Below are positions 1-11,161 of a DNA stretch of 64,000 bases, piece after piece. A program made the translations under genes and the position numbers. The stretch's first letter is position 1; each line of letters begins with the position of its first letter. The notes under the pieces are model-generated. The model did not search any database and was not told where the DNA came from. It worked only from the letters and a program-made list of their open reading frames with translations. The DNA comes from Archangium violaceum (GTDB taxonomy: Bacteria; Myxococcota; Myxococcia; Myxococcales; Myxococcaceae): the NCBI RefSeq assembly GCF_016859125.1, contig NZ_CP069338.1:12589501-12653500 (forward strand), read 5' to 3'.

Positions 1-156
1 CGCGTTGACTGCGGGGTGGACACCACCATCGAGGTGGAATGCCCCGAGTGCTTCCTCGTACAGGACGTGGACCTCCCTTTCGACAGGGGCTTCTTCCTGC
101 CTGGGAAGGAGCGGATAGCGAGGCGTCGGGACCGGAGCGCCTCTTCCCCGAGGTGA
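1..156 (+). CDS. Small zinc-binding tail/hub assembly protein, 3' end only
   Basis: The frame is open from base 1 to a TGA at 154-156, so only the last 51 residues are present. A CPEC pair and an earlier Cys suggest a zinc knuckle, followed by an acidic/aromatic stretch. Position directly upstream of a tape measure gene, small size and CxxC motif fit the T4 gp26-like hub assembly chaperones of contractile tails, but this is mainly a context call. The stop overlaps the next start as GTGA, so the two are translationally coupled. Confidence 0.5.
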   Translation, partial: RVDCGVDTTIEVECPECFLVQDVDLPFDRGFFLPGKERIARRRDRSASSPR

Positions 157-344
157 CCCTGGAGGTATGGCGCGAGGGGCTCTTCCAGCTCTGCTGGCAC
201 CAGTATGGCGGCTCGGGCCTCGCGTTCTCACTGAGCGACGCTCTCGAGCTACCCACCTCTGACCGGGACTGGCTTCTCGAGCGCATCGGTCAGCAGCGCT
301 CACGCGAAGCCAAGGAACTCGAGAAGGCCGCGAAGGGTAGGTAG
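153..344 (+). CDS. Small tail-assembly protein upstream of the tape measure
   Basis: A 63-residue protein if started at the GTG (153) that overlaps the upstream TGA; an ATG at 39 would give 101 residues but its extra part is out-of-frame sequence of the previous gene. The C-terminal half is charged and helical ([14 protein letters not shown]). Small proteins with a conserved ERRRW-like helix (DUF6760 type) sit at this place in many contractile-tail clusters and this may be a relative. It lies in the -1 frame of the preceding gene, the geometry of lambda G/GT-type frameshifting, but no X-XXY-YYZ slippery heptamer was found in the overlap, so coupled reinitiation is preferred. Confidence 0.5.
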   Translation: MTLEVWREGLFQLCWHQYGGSGLAFSLSDALELPTSDRDWLLERIGQQRSREAKELEKAAKGR

Positions 345-347
345 CTC

Positions 348-3149
<2,802 letters not shown>

Positions 3150-3161
3150 GGAGGACACACC

Positions 3162-3674
3162 GTGTCGCTCGCAGCCGCTCTTGCCCGTGCCCCTCGCTGC
3201 TGGCTCGTGAATGTCGCCAGCGGCGAGTCCATGCAGTGCCTCTTCAACCCCACCCAGCTCTCCGAGAAGCTGCAGGTCAACTGGAACCGCCTCGTGGTGC
3301 CGGGGCTCTCCCATCAGGTGCTGCAATTCCAGGGCACCTCCAATCGCCAGCTCGCGGGGGTGGAGTTCTACCTGGACCGCTTCTTCGCGGCCGAGCAGCC
3401 CGGGGACGTCGACATTCTCGACTTCCGAGCGTTCCTCCGGGCGCTCACGGTGCCACCGCAGGGCACCGAGGGAGTTCCCGCCACCGCACCGCCTCGGGTG
3501 CTCTTCATCTGGCCGCGCGTTGTGACAGTCGAGTGCGTGGTTGCCAGCATCGAGTTCCAGTACCGGCAGCTCGCCATCGACGGCACTGTGCTCGTCTACG
3601 CAGCCAGCGTCACCTTCGAGGAGATCCTCGACACGCGCGTCACCTCTGAAGCGCTACGGCAGGAGGTGGAGTAA
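3162..3674 (+). CDS. CIS tube protein (baseplate/tube initiator)
   Basis: A 170-residue protein of the contractile injection system tube protein family (Afp7/Pvc7 N-terminal part, T4 gp48/54-like role), which seats the inner tube on the baseplate hub. The opening pattern of an [15 protein letters not shown] strand followed by [17 protein letters not shown] is the family hallmark (FNP..l.e...v.). The GTG start at 3162 is preceded by a strong GAGGAGGA site. It overlaps the LysM gene by one base (TAATG), matching the usual fusion or adjacency of these two modules. Confidence 0.85.
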   Translation: MSLAAALARAPRCWLVNVASGESMQCLFNPTQLSEKLQVNWNRLVVPGLSHQVLQFQGTSNRQLAGVEFYLDRFFAAEQPGDVDILDFRAFLRALTVPPQGTEGVPATAPPRVLFIWPRVVTVECVVASIEFQYRQLAIDGTVLVYAASVTFEEILDTRVTSEALRQEVE

Positions 3675-4015
3675 TGGCCCCACATGCCGGTTCCCGCCAT
3701 TCCTTCACGCTCGGCATTCGAGATGCGGGCGGGCGCCTCTTCCTCACCGAGCGAGAGCCGTACCGCTTCCGGGAGCACGCTGACTCGCGCATCCACGTCG
3801 TTGCCCAGGGCGACACTCTCTTCGACCTGGCCGGGCGCTACTTCGCCTCACTGCCCAGGGCCTGTGGGTTCTGGTGGGCCATCGCCGACTTCCAGCCCGA
3901 CCCCATCATCGACCCGACGCTGGAGCTGGAGCCCGGGCGCCGCCTTCTCATCCCCAGCCTGCGTGTGCTCACCGACGTCATCCTTGGCGAGCAGCGCCGG
4001 AGGTTCGAGGCATGA
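3674..4015 (+). CDS. LysM-domain baseplate protein (gp53-like)
   Basis: A 113-residue protein with a LysM-like module in the middle ([17 protein letters not shown]) and a typical W-W-x(2)-A segment ([11 protein letters not shown]) ending in a PGRRLLIPS strand. In T4 and in extracellular injection systems the gp53/LysM protein clamps adjacent baseplate wedges. Here LysM is a separate gene from the CIS tube protein, whereas in Afp/PVC systems the two are fused. Its stop overlaps the next start as ATGA. Confidence 0.82.
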   Translation: MAPHAGSRHSFTLGIRDAGGRLFLTEREPYRFREHADSRIHVVAQGDTLFDLAGRYFASLPRACGFWWAIADFQPDPIIDPTLELEPGRRLLIPSLRVLTDVILGEQRRRFEA

Positions 4016-5295
4016 CGGCCCCTCTGGACCGCAGTGCACCAGGGGTGCGCCTCACGCTGCTGCCCAGCGAGCGAGCCCACAGCGGAGAGCCGCTCGAGCT
4101 CAGCGGACGCCTCCTCTCATTCACCTACGAGGACACCGCGAGCAAGGCGGACCAGGTCTCCCTCCTGCTCGACAACTTCGACCTGGCCCTCTTCGAGCGA
4201 GAGGAGCTCGTTGGGGGTGCGGTGCTCGAGGTGTCCTGGGGCTACCCCGGTCACATGGCACCGCCTCGCCGGGTGGTGCTCAAGAAGCTCAAGGGCTTCC
4301 AGACGCTCACAGTCGAGGGCCTGGCTACCAGCGTGCTGATGAACCGTGAGGCCCGGACGCGCTCCTGGGAGAACAAGACGCGCTCCGAGGTGGTTCGCCA
4401 GGTGGCCGCTGAGTACGGCTACGAAGGGGCCTCCCTCGACGTTGAGGACACCCGGGAGGTGTTCGACGTCATCAACCAGGCTGCGGAGACGGATGCCCGC
4501 TTCCTGCGGCGGCTGGCGGCCCGCGAGGAGTTCGAGTTCTCTATCGATGACAGCGGCCTGCACTGGCGCTCGCGCAATCCGTCGAGCGCGCCCATGCACG
4601 TGCTCACCTGGTACTCGGACCCGGGCCGGGGCGACATCCTCTCCCTCAACGTCGAGTCCGACCTCGTCCGCAGAGTGGGCCGCGTCGAAGTGCGCGGGAG
4701 AGATCCGCTCCGGCGGGCCACCCGGGAGTCCCGAGCGAGCAGCGCCAGCGTGGAGCGCGCCACGCTCGGGGAGGTGCTTGAGGTGGTGGACCCGGAGACT
4801 GGAGCCACCTCCCTCCAGCAGCGCAACGCGACAACCAGCGTCCATCCCACCTCGGCCTCGACGGCTGCACGTGCTGAGCGCGAGTCCGCCGCTCGCTACC
4901 GGCGCGCTGAGCGGGACACAGTGAAACTCTCCCTCCAGGTTGTGGGCGACCCCACCCTGCGCGCCCGAACGGTGGTGGAGGTACGCGGCATCTCCAGCCT
5001 GCTGTCAGGGCGGTACTACGTGAACGAGGCCAAGCACGTCATCTCCGCCTCGGGCTACACCGTCGACCTGAAGCTCACGCGGGACGGCACCGGCCCGCGG
5101 CGCCAAGCAGGCCCCCAGGCACAGGGACAGCCACAGGGCGGACAGCCCAACCAAAGTGCCCCAGCCACAGGTGGGGCGATGACCGAGTTGGAGGTGGTGG
5201 ACCCGGAGTCCGGAGCCACGCACCTCGAGTACCGCCGCGACGGGCGTCCCCTCGGTGCCGAGGATCCGGAGGCCCGCATGAGCATCCCTCGATGA
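4012..5295 (+). CDS. Phage late control gene D-like hub protein
   Basis: A 427-residue protein of the phage_GPD / T4 gp27-like family that forms the central baseplate hub under the spike. The start chosen is ATG 4012, overlapping the upstream stop; an upstream in-frame start at 3874 would overlap the LysM gene widely. The N-terminal beta domain contains [20 protein letters not shown], typical of the family, followed by the [16 protein letters not shown] helix. A Gln/Gly/Pro-rich linker and a short extension of about 65 residues follow the usual C-terminal hub strand ([18 protein letters not shown]). The sequence EVVDPE(T/S)GAT occurs twice, near residues 263 and 391, a small internal duplication. 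Confidence 0.88.
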   Translation: MTAPLDRSAPGVRLTLLPSERAHSGEPLELSGRLLSFTYEDTASKADQVSLLLDNFDLALFEREELVGGAVLEVSWGYPGHMAPPRRVVLKKLKGFQTLTVEGLATSVLMNREARTRSWENKTRSEVVRQVAAEYGYEGASLDVEDTREVFDVINQAAETDARFLRRLAAREEFEFSIDDSGLHWRSRNPSSAPMHVLTWYSDPGRGDILSLNVESDLVRRVGRVEVRGRDPLRRATRESRASSASVERATLGEVLEVVDPETGATSLQQRNATTSVHPTSASTAARAERESAARYRRAERDTVKLSLQVVGDPTLRARTVVEVRGISSLLSGRYYVNEAKHVISASGYTVDLKLTRDGTGPRRQAGPQAQGQPQGGQPNQSAPATGGAMTELEVVDPESGATHLEYRRDGRPLGAEDPEARMSIPR

Positions 5296-5308
5296 AGGGG
5301 CCTCCCCC

Positions 5309-5887
5309 ATGAGCACCTTCGACGACGACATTCACGCACACGACAGCCGGCTGTACGGCATGTACGTGGGGTACGTAACGAAGCGCGACGACCCGGAGCG
5401 GCTCGGACGGGTTCGCGTCTGCATCCCGGGGCTGCTCGAGCCGGAGAGCGCCTGGGCCTGGCCGCTCGGCACTGTGGGTGGGGGCTCAAAGGATCGCGGC
5501 CTCTTCGCCGTCCCCGAGGAGGGAGCGGAGGTGGCCGTCTTCTTCAACCAGGGCGATGTGGATGCCCCCTACTACCTGTGCGCGCATTGGGGGAAGCCGA
5601 ACGGACAGAGCGAGGTGCCCGCGGAGGCCCAGCTCGAGTCGCCGGACAACCGCGTCTTTGCCACGCAGACATTCCGCATCGAGCTCGACGAGTCGCAGGG
5701 GGGCCGCAGGCTCCAGCTCACCAACAAGAAGACCGGGGATCGCCTCGTCTTCGACGCCGAGGAGAACACCGTGACGCTCGAGGCGACCACGGCCCTCACC
5801 CTACGCGCGGTGGGCGCCATCTCCATTGAGGCCACGCAAGTCAGTATCGCCGGCCGCGTCGTGCGGCCCATCGCAGACCCTATTTGA
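5309..5887 (+). CDS. Baseplate spike protein, gpV/gp5 OB-fold type
   Basis: A 192-residue protein. Residues 15-100 form the gp5/VgrG OB-fold ([19 protein letters not shown], then [19 protein letters not shown]), the part of the puncturing device that sits on the hub. The C-terminal part contains short repeating beta-helix-like strands ([17 protein letters not shown]) and ends without a long needle, so a separate PAAR tip or a short spike is expected. No lysozyme domain is present. It starts 13 bases after the hub gene and is followed closely by the helical protein at 5899. Confidence 0.87.
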   Translation: MSTFDDDIHAHDSRLYGMYVGYVTKRDDPERLGRVRVCIPGLLEPESAWAWPLGTVGGGSKDRGLFAVPEEGAEVAVFFNQGDVDAPYYLCAHWGKPNGQSEVPAEAQLESPDNRVFATQTFRIELDESQGGRRLQLTNKKTGDRLVFDAEENTVTLEATTALTLRAVGAISIEATQVSIAGRVVRPIADPI

Positions 5888-5898
5888 GGAGGCCCGCC

Positions 5899-6573
5899 AT
5901 GGCGCTGCCCATCTGCCTGCACATTCCCGAGGCCCCCGAGCCCTTGGCTGTAACCCTGCCAGGAGGCATCACCCTCCAGCAGCAGGAACTGCTCAAGGCC
6001 ATCCAGCCGGCGCTCACGCCGCTCATGCCCCTCTTCGACATCGTCGATGCTGTCATTGCGGTCTTCGACTGCATCAAGGCCATCCCCGACTCGCTCGGGC
6101 CGCCACCAGACCCCTCCGCACTCGTCGCCAGCATCTCGAAGTTGGCAGAGAAGGTGATGAAGCTGCTCAGGCTCATCCCCCAGCTGTCGCTCCCCTACAC
6201 CATCATCGGCACCATCGATCTCATCCTCGACACGCTCCAGAAGGCGCGCGGCCAACTGCTCCACCTCCTACAGCGGATGCAGCAGATCCAGGGCGCCATC
6301 GACAAGGCAGGACAGCTCGGCGATCCGGGGCTCCTGGCCATTGCTGGCTGCGCACAGGCGAACGTGGCTCAGGAGGCTGCCAACACCGGCAAGGCGCTCG
6401 CGAGTCTCAGCAAGCTCGTGGCCCTGCTCAACATCTTCCTCGGCATGGTGGGAGCGCCTGAGGTGCCCGACCTGACCAGCCTCTCGGGCCGCCCGCTGAA
6501 CGAGGCCATTGCCCCACTAGATGCGATCGTGGAGGCGCTCCAGGCTGTGCGCCGGGCCGTGCCGCTGCCGTGA
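5899..6573 (+). CDS. Helical protein of the tail cluster, function unknown
   Basis: A 224-residue, strongly alpha-helical, Leu/Ala/Ile/Pro-rich protein. The ATG at 5899 has a GAGGAGG site 6-7 bases upstream; a TTG at 5884 would overlap that site and is less likely. The middle (residues 35-170) is amphipathic helix after helix with hydrophobic patches but no confident membrane segment. I do not recognise a family. Its fixed place between the spike and gp25 suggests a tail tip or spike-loading role, but that is inference only. Confidence 0.6.
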   Translation: MALPICLHIPEAPEPLAVTLPGGITLQQQELLKAIQPALTPLMPLFDIVDAVIAVFDCIKAIPDSLGPPPDPSALVASISKLAEKVMKLLRLIPQLSLPYTIIGTIDLILDTLQKARGQLLHLLQRMQQIQGAIDKAGQLGDPGLLAIAGCAQANVAQEAANTGKALASLSKLVALLNIFLGMVGAPEVPDLTSLSGRPLNEAIAPLDAIVEALQAVRRAVPLP

Positions 6574-6583
6574 GGAAGAACCC

Positions 6584-6964
6584 GTGAGCCGCAAGCCACA
6601 GAACCTCCTCGTCCCCTTCCGGAGGGACAAGAAGCGGGACTTTGCCGCGGGCTCGGGCCCGGAGTTGCTCGCCTCCAAGGTGCGACAGGCGCTACTCACA
6701 GAGGGGGCGACGGCGCGCTCCTCCGGCGAGCTGCCCTGGCGCACGAACTTCGGCGCCGCGCTGCCGCTCCTGCGCCACCAGCGCAACGACGCTCCTCTCC
6801 AGGAATTGGCCCGCGTCTACGTCCGCGACGTCCTCGAGCGCTGGGTACCGGGGGCTCAGGTGGTGAGCCTCGACATGAAGCAGGAGGGAATCGTGCTCAC
6901 CCTCCGGCTCCGTGTGCGCGAGCAGGACGTGGCCGCGACTGTGGACGTGGCCCTGCCTCGCTGA
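6584..6964 (+). CDS. Baseplate wedge protein gp25 / gpW family
   Basis: A 126-residue protein. The GTG start at 6584 follows GAGGAAG; the longer in-frame reading would overlap the upstream gene. The family signature is the EPR-like ring contact, here GELPWRTNFGAALPLLRHQ, followed by the ARVYVRDVLERWVPGAQVVS helix and a final [10 protein letters not shown] strand. gp25 proteins nucleate sheath assembly at the baseplate. The last 50 codons recur, diverged, at 7770-7922 (see that entry). Confidence 0.9.
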   Translation: MSRKPQNLLVPFRRDKKRDFAAGSGPELLASKVRQALLTEGATARSSGELPWRTNFGAALPLLRHQRNDAPLQELARVYVRDVLERWVPGAQVVSLDMKQEGIVLTLRLRVREQDVAATVDVALPR

Positions 6965-7035
6965 CGTCCTGGCTTTGCCTCCTTTGGGACGAATTCTTAG
7001 GATGGCTTTCGGACCATTGTCGCAGGGAGGTCACC

Positions 7036-7824
7036 TTGCCCGCACGCCGGCCTTACCGCATCATCGAGAAGAAGGTCGCCAATGCGGCGGGGCAGCCCTC
7101 TGCGAAAGCACGCTTGTACACGGGGGCCTGGCCACTCGACTGGGCTGGCTTCGAGGCAAACTTGTCGAGCGGCGCAGTATGCGGCAGGCACTGGCCCAGG
7201 AACCTGCCGGACAGCCTTCCGGAGGAGCAGGCCCCTGAGACGCGGCCGCTCTGCCGCCACCGACTGCGGTATGTCTGGGACCTCAACAAACCGCTGCTGG
7301 GCGTCATCTCCTGCAACCCCTCGCGGGCCACCCGCCGGGTGCTTGACGAGACCCTTCACGTCACGGTGAACCAAGCCTACCTGTGGGGCTTCGGCGGCAT
7401 CGACCAGTGCAACCTGAGCCCCGTCTACAAGACCGATTCCCATCAGGTCCGCATTACCATGAAGGATCTCCAGGATCGGGGTAATTGGGCGGCCATCACC
7501 TGCGTCCTGTCGAATTCCGCCGTCTGGTTGGCCTGGGGCTCCAGACCACGTGGTTGCACCGACTCCTGCTGCGACGCCTGGAATACAGGCGAAGACTGCG
7601 TCCTGAGCATGGTCTGGGCACGGCAGAACGCGGACGATGAGTTCACCGTCCTGGCCAACCAGGTATTGAAGGGTGACGGATACCGGCCGCCGGGCCACCC
7701 GAGCCCGCGCCGCTTCCCTCGCCATAAACCGCAGCTGCTCTACGAGAAGCCTCTGTTCGTCCGCGTGGCCACGTCTACGTCCGCGACGCCCTCCAGCGCT
7801 GGGTGCCAAGAGCCCAGCTCGTGA
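7036..7824 (+). CDS. DUF1643-domain protein inserted in the tail operon
   Basis: A 262-residue protein beginning at TTG 7036 with a good GGGAGG site. Residues 77-200 match the DUF1643 pattern: RYVWDLNKPLLGVISCNPSR, then a D-x-T near TRRVLDETLHV, with Trp/Cys-rich strands downstream (WNTGEDC). DUF1643 proteins are often cargo of phages and plasmids and their function is unknown. The last 18 or so residues are read out of frame through the duplicated gp25 sequence, so the natural C-terminus has probably been altered. Codon use and Cys content differ from the flanking tail genes, consistent with late acquisition. Confidence 0.65.
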   Translation: MPARRPYRIIEKKVANAAGQPSAKARLYTGAWPLDWAGFEANLSSGAVCGRHWPRNLPDSLPEEQAPETRPLCRHRLRYVWDLNKPLLGVISCNPSRATRRVLDETLHVTVNQAYLWGFGGIDQCNLSPVYKTDSHQVRITMKDLQDRGNWAAITCVLSNSAVWLAWGSRPRGCTDSCCDAWNTGEDCVLSMVWARQNADDEFTVLANQVLKGDGYRPPGHPSPRRFPRHKPQLLYEKPLFVRVATSTSATPSSAGCQEPSS

Positions 7825-7922
7825 GCCTCGACGTGGAGCAGGAGGGAGCCGCGAGCACCCTACGGCTCCGGGTGCGCGAGCAAGACGTCTCCGCGAGCGT
7901 GGACGTGCCCCTGCCTCGCTGA
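7766..7922 (+). pseudogene. Duplicated 3' end of the gp25 gene
   Basis: From 7770 to the TGA at 7920-7922 the sequence encodes 50 residues in the same order as the last 50 of the gp25 gene at 6584-6964; 37 of 50 are identical by eye. Shared pieces include VYVRD, RWVP, VSLD, QEG and [10 protein letters not shown], both ending in LPR and a stop. Similarity starts near TGGCC at 7766 and fades just after the stop. It has no start codon of its own. The copy lies immediately before gpJ, where gp25 would end in an uninterrupted operon, so the DUF1643 gene sits between two gp25 tails. Confidence 0.85.
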
Positions 7923-7983
7923 GCCCCTGGCGTCCCCGGGCTGCGGAGGGCCTCGACTTTGCCATCCCGGAGGCTCCTGCGCC

Positions 7984-9495
7984 GTGGCCATGCTCCCCGA
8001 GCCCGTCGACTACACCGACAAGGACTTCGATGCCCTGCGGGCACGGCTCATCTCCCTCCTTCAGAGTGTCTTCCCCGACTGGACGGACTTCGCCGTCGCC
8101 AGCTTCGGCAACGTGCTCCTGGAGATGTACGCCTTCGTCGGCGACGTGCTGACCTTCTACCAGGACAACCTGGCGCGCGAGTCACGGCTCGTCACCGCCA
8201 CGCAGCGCAAGAACGTCATGGCACTCGCGCGGATGCTGGGCTACCGGCTCCACGGAGCCCAGGCCGCGACCGCCCAAGTGGAACTTCAGCTCGCACGGCC
8301 CCCCGCTGCCCCCGTCACTTTTCCCGCGGGTACCCTCATTCGCACGCAGGAAGTCACCGAGCCCATCCGCTTCCAGCTCCTCGCCCCCGTTACTCTGCCG
8401 GCAGGGCTCACCCCACCGCGCGTGCTTGCTCTCGCAGAGCACTCGAAGATGTACACGCAGCTCTTCGACTCGCGAGGGCTGGCGGACCTCGAGGTGCACC
8501 TCGACTTCACCCCCTACCTCGACGGCTCCGCCCGCGTGACGACTCCACAGGGGACCTTCTCCGAGGTGGAGAGTTTCCTCGACTCACGTCCCAGTGACTT
8601 GCACTTCGTCGTGAGCGTGGACCAGAACGATCGCGCCACCCTTCGCTTCGGCAACGGCGTGAGCGGCATGCCTCCCAGCGGTACCATCACCATCACCTAC
8701 AAAACAGGCGGTGGGAGCGCCGGCAACGTCGACGCCGAGCGCCTCGTCGTCATCGAGGGCGCCTTCAAGGACGCCCACGGCAACCCAGTGCAGGTTTCGG
8801 TTCGCAACCCTGCCTCGGCTTCGGGCGGCTCGGATAGGCAGACGGTGGCCTCTGCCAAGCTACTCGCCCCCGAAAGCCTCCGGGCCCTCACGCGCTCCGT
8901 GGCGCGCGAGGACTTTGAGCTCAACGCCCGCCGCCTGCCAGGCGTCGCCAGGGCGCTCATGCTCACCTCGAACGAGGACCCGAGCATCTCCGAGAACTCG
9001 GGCATCCTCTACGTCATCCCCAAGGGTGGCGGGCTGCCTACGCCAGCGCTCAAGAACCAAGTCCTCCGGCAAGTCACGGAGGTCTACCCCTGCACCCTCA
9101 CGTTCCAGGTGAGCGTGCAGGCCCCGGTCTACAGGCCCATCGCCATTGACGCGCGCCTCTTCCTTCGGCAGGGCTCCTCGGCTGCTGAGGTGAGGGATCG
9201 CATCCGCGAGCGCCTTGCCGCCTACTTCCGCGTGAGCGAGCCGGACGGCACACCCAACCCTCGCGTGGACTTCGGCTTCAACCTCAAGGACGCCGAGGGC
9301 AACCCGGTGGGCGAGGTGGCCTGGTCGGACATCTTCGATGTCATCCGCGACACGCCAGGTGTGCGGAAGATGGGCTCTGCGCGCCTGGATCTGACGCTCA
9401 ACGGGCTACCCGCCGACGTGAAGCTCAGCGTGCGCGAGTTCCCCGTGCTGGCCAATGTCACCCTGCGAAACGGCGACACGGGGGAGTTGCTTTGA
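7984..9495 (+). CDS. Baseplate J / gp47-like wedge protein
   Basis: A 503-residue protein of the baseplate J family (P2 gpJ, Mu gp47, T4 gp6), which builds the wedge ring. The N-terminus ([19 protein letters not shown], then [18 protein letters not shown]) is the recognition motif, followed by the [12 protein letters not shown] segment. The central beta domain contains [19 protein letters not shown], and the C-terminal half has [20 protein letters not shown], typical of the J core. GTG 7984 is used, with GGAGG about 11 bases upstream. The stop overlaps the next start (TTGATG). Confidence 0.92.
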   Translation: MAMLPEPVDYTDKDFDALRARLISLLQSVFPDWTDFAVASFGNVLLEMYAFVGDVLTFYQDNLARESRLVTATQRKNVMALARMLGYRLHGAQAATAQVELQLARPPAAPVTFPAGTLIRTQEVTEPIRFQLLAPVTLPAGLTPPRVLALAEHSKMYTQLFDSRGLADLEVHLDFTPYLDGSARVTTPQGTFSEVESFLDSRPSDLHFVVSVDQNDRATLRFGNGVSGMPPSGTITITYKTGGGSAGNVDAERLVVIEGAFKDAHGNPVQVSVRNPASASGGSDRQTVASAKLLAPESLRALTRSVAREDFELNARRLPGVARALMLTSNEDPSISENSGILYVIPKGGGLPTPALKNQVLRQVTEVYPCTLTFQVSVQAPVYRPIAIDARLFLRQGSSAAEVRDRIRERLAAYFRVSEPDGTPNPRVDFGFNLKDAEGNPVGEVAWSDIFDVIRDTPGVRKMGSARLDLTLNGLPADVKLSVREFPVLANVTLRNGDTGELL

Positions 9496-10043
9496 TGGGG
9501 CTGCTCAACCCCAGCTTCGAGGAGGAGGGCCCGCTTCCAGGTGAGGCTCGGCATTGGACGCTCACCGCCGTGACGAGCCGGGAAGTCCTCGCCGGCTTCG
9601 GCCCAGCCCCCGAAGAAGCCTGGGAGGACTTCGAGCGTTGGCACTCACTACGGGCCTCGCTGGACGACGTTCCTCTCTCAAGAGCCTTCTTCGATAGCTC
9701 CTCCGAGGGCCACGAGGACTTCAATGAGGGCTGGGCCAACGCCGTCTTCCTCGCCGAGCTGCCACCAGCCCAGGTACTCCCCTTCCCCTTCAACGGCGGC
9801 ACCACCGAGGACTGCGAGTCCGGCTGGGCCAACGTGCCGTACGCGCGCAGTTGGGGCGAAGTGGCCTCCTCTACGGGGCTCTTCAATGGCGAGCCTCACG
9901 AGGACTTCGAGGAACAGTGGCGCTCGAATCAGGCATTCGCGTGGAGCTGGTCGGCGGTGCCAGCGAGCGCCGCACTCTTCGACGCTAACGCCCAGCCTGT
10001 CGAGGACTTCGAGAACACCTGGACTGTCGCCTCCACCCTGTGA
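9495..10043 (+). CDS. Tail protein with five EDFE-W repeats
   Basis: A 182-residue protein starting at ATG 9495, overlapping the gpJ stop. Five copies of an (E/H)ED(F/C)(E/N)xxW motif begin near residues 44, 74, 105, 136 and 170, with spacing of 30-34 residues. Most units are preceded by an SxxLF(D/N)xxxxxx segment. The N-terminus starts [14 protein letters not shown], similar to the first strand of many carbohydrate-binding beta-sandwich domains. The highly acidic tandem units suggest an elongated structural or fibre-adaptor role. I know no named family with this repeat. Confidence 0.7.
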   Translation: MGLLNPSFEEEGPLPGEARHWTLTAVTSREVLAGFGPAPEEAWEDFERWHSLRASLDDVPLSRAFFDSSSEGHEDFNEGWANAVFLAELPPAQVLPFPFNGGTTEDCESGWANVPYARSWGEVASSTGLFNGEPHEDFEEQWRSNQAFAWSWSAVPASAALFDANAQPVEDFENTWTVASTL

Positions 10044-10053
10044 AGGAGCCCTC

Positions 10054-10749
10054 ATGGCCGAAGCCGACTGGACCTACCTCAACAACGGGCTGGACATTGC
10101 CACGGTGGACCGCGGCGTGACGGCCGGCATTTCCCGCCCTCCAGGCGGAGGAAGCTTCCTCTTCGCCTTCAACTCCCTCGCGGCAGTGAGCGGGGCCATG
10201 GGCCTCTTTGCCAACCTCCCCGACTTCGCTCCCATGGCCAAGGGCGGCTCCATCCGTGGGTGCCTCCAGCGGGGTCCGGGTGGCGGCCCCACAGGCTTCT
10301 CCCCCTTCCTCTTCCTCTGCTGCCAGGGCAACTCCGTCAACGACAGCGCGTACCTGCTCGGCCTCTCTGACGACGACCCGCACCGCATCGTCCTCCGCAA
10401 AGGCTCGGTCGCCGTGGGGCTGCCCGATGCGGACGGCCCCGGCGCTCTCCTCAAGTCGAGCGCCAGCTTTACCCAGGGTACCTGGTTGCACCTGAGGCTC
10501 GACGTCATCGTCAACACCAACGGGGACGTGGTGCTCCACGCCTTTCAGAACGACTTAGCCGCGCATCCGCTCGGGACGCCGCCCAACTGGCAGCCAGTAC
10601 CCGGCATGGGGGAGTTCATCGACGACCACCTCGGCATCAACTCTGGCAGCCAGCCGCTCACCTCAGGCCGGGGTGGCTTCGGCTTTTCGGTGAAGGACGT
10701 CACCCGGCGGGCCTTCTTCGACCACCTCGAGCTGTACCGCCAGCTGTGA
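10054..10749 (+). CDS. Tail-associated beta-sandwich protein
   Basis: A 231-residue protein from ATG 10054 (GAAGGAGCC upstream). Predicted strands, conserved-looking Gly turns and a segment like GTWLHLRLDVIVNTNGDVVL resemble LamG/concanavalin-type sandwiches, where this strand precedes the ligand face. The C-terminus (FSVKDVTRRAFFDHLELYR) matches the closing strands of such folds. Located between the repeat protein and gpI, it may be a decoration or receptor-binding accessory. This is a fold-level guess and the function is unknown. Confidence 0.6.
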   Translation: MAEADWTYLNNGLDIATVDRGVTAGISRPPGGGSFLFAFNSLAAVSGAMGLFANLPDFAPMAKGGSIRGCLQRGPGGGPTGFSPFLFLCCQGNSVNDSAYLLGLSDDDPHRIVLRKGSVAVGLPDADGPGALLKSSASFTQGTWLHLRLDVIVNTNGDVVLHAFQNDLAAHPLGTPPNWQPVPGMGEFIDDHLGINSGSQPLTSGRGGFGFSVKDVTRRAFFDHLELYRQL

Positions 10750-10756
10750 GGCAGCC

Positions 10757-11152
10757 ATGACGCTCACCGCCTTCACAATCAGACTGGGCCGAGGCCAGGG
10801 GCGCATCCGCCCCGCGAACGCCGCTCCTGCCTCCGGGGATTACCTCTTCGTCCTGGGTGAAGATGAGCCAGGCCGCCTCTTCGAGGTAGCCCCTGGGGAC
10901 TTCGCTGAGCTGACGCAGGCGACGGACCTCACGGGCGTGGCACTTCTGCGAGCCCAGCTCCGGTTCCGGGTGCCCGCCAGTCTGCCCGCAGGGCTTACTT
11001 GGGAGGCCTCCCTCACCATCAATGGGGTGAAGTACGCTCGCGCCAAAGGTCGGCTGGGGCGGGTGCGGCCCCTCACGGACCTCGCGGCCAACGTCTCCAA
11101 GCTCTCCGGCGTGCATACCGTGGGCGTGCGCCTGGAGCTGATCGCCCCTTGA
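10757..11152 (+). CDS. Unknown tail-cluster protein
   Basis: A 131-residue, beta-rich protein with no recognised motif. It begins 7 bases after the previous stop with GAGGCAG as a ribosome site and ends 9 bases before the gpI gene, so it clearly belongs to the tail operon. Segments such as ALLRAQLRFRVPASLPAG and GVHTVGVRLELIAP look like strands of a single beta-sandwich. It may pair with the neighbouring beta-sandwich protein. Confidence 0.55.
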   Translation: MTLTAFTIRLGRGQGRIRPANAAPASGDYLFVLGEDEPGRLFEVAPGDFAELTQATDLTGVALLRAQLRFRVPASLPAGLTWEASLTINGVKYARAKGRLGRVRPLTDLAANVSKLSGVHTVGVRLELIAP

Positions 11153-11161
11153 GGAGAAACT

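Noticed and set aside
120-156. Programmed -1 frameshift between the first two small genes
   Set aside because: The frames are in -1 relation, but no slippery heptamer is in register; the GTGA stop-start overlap explains expression more simply.
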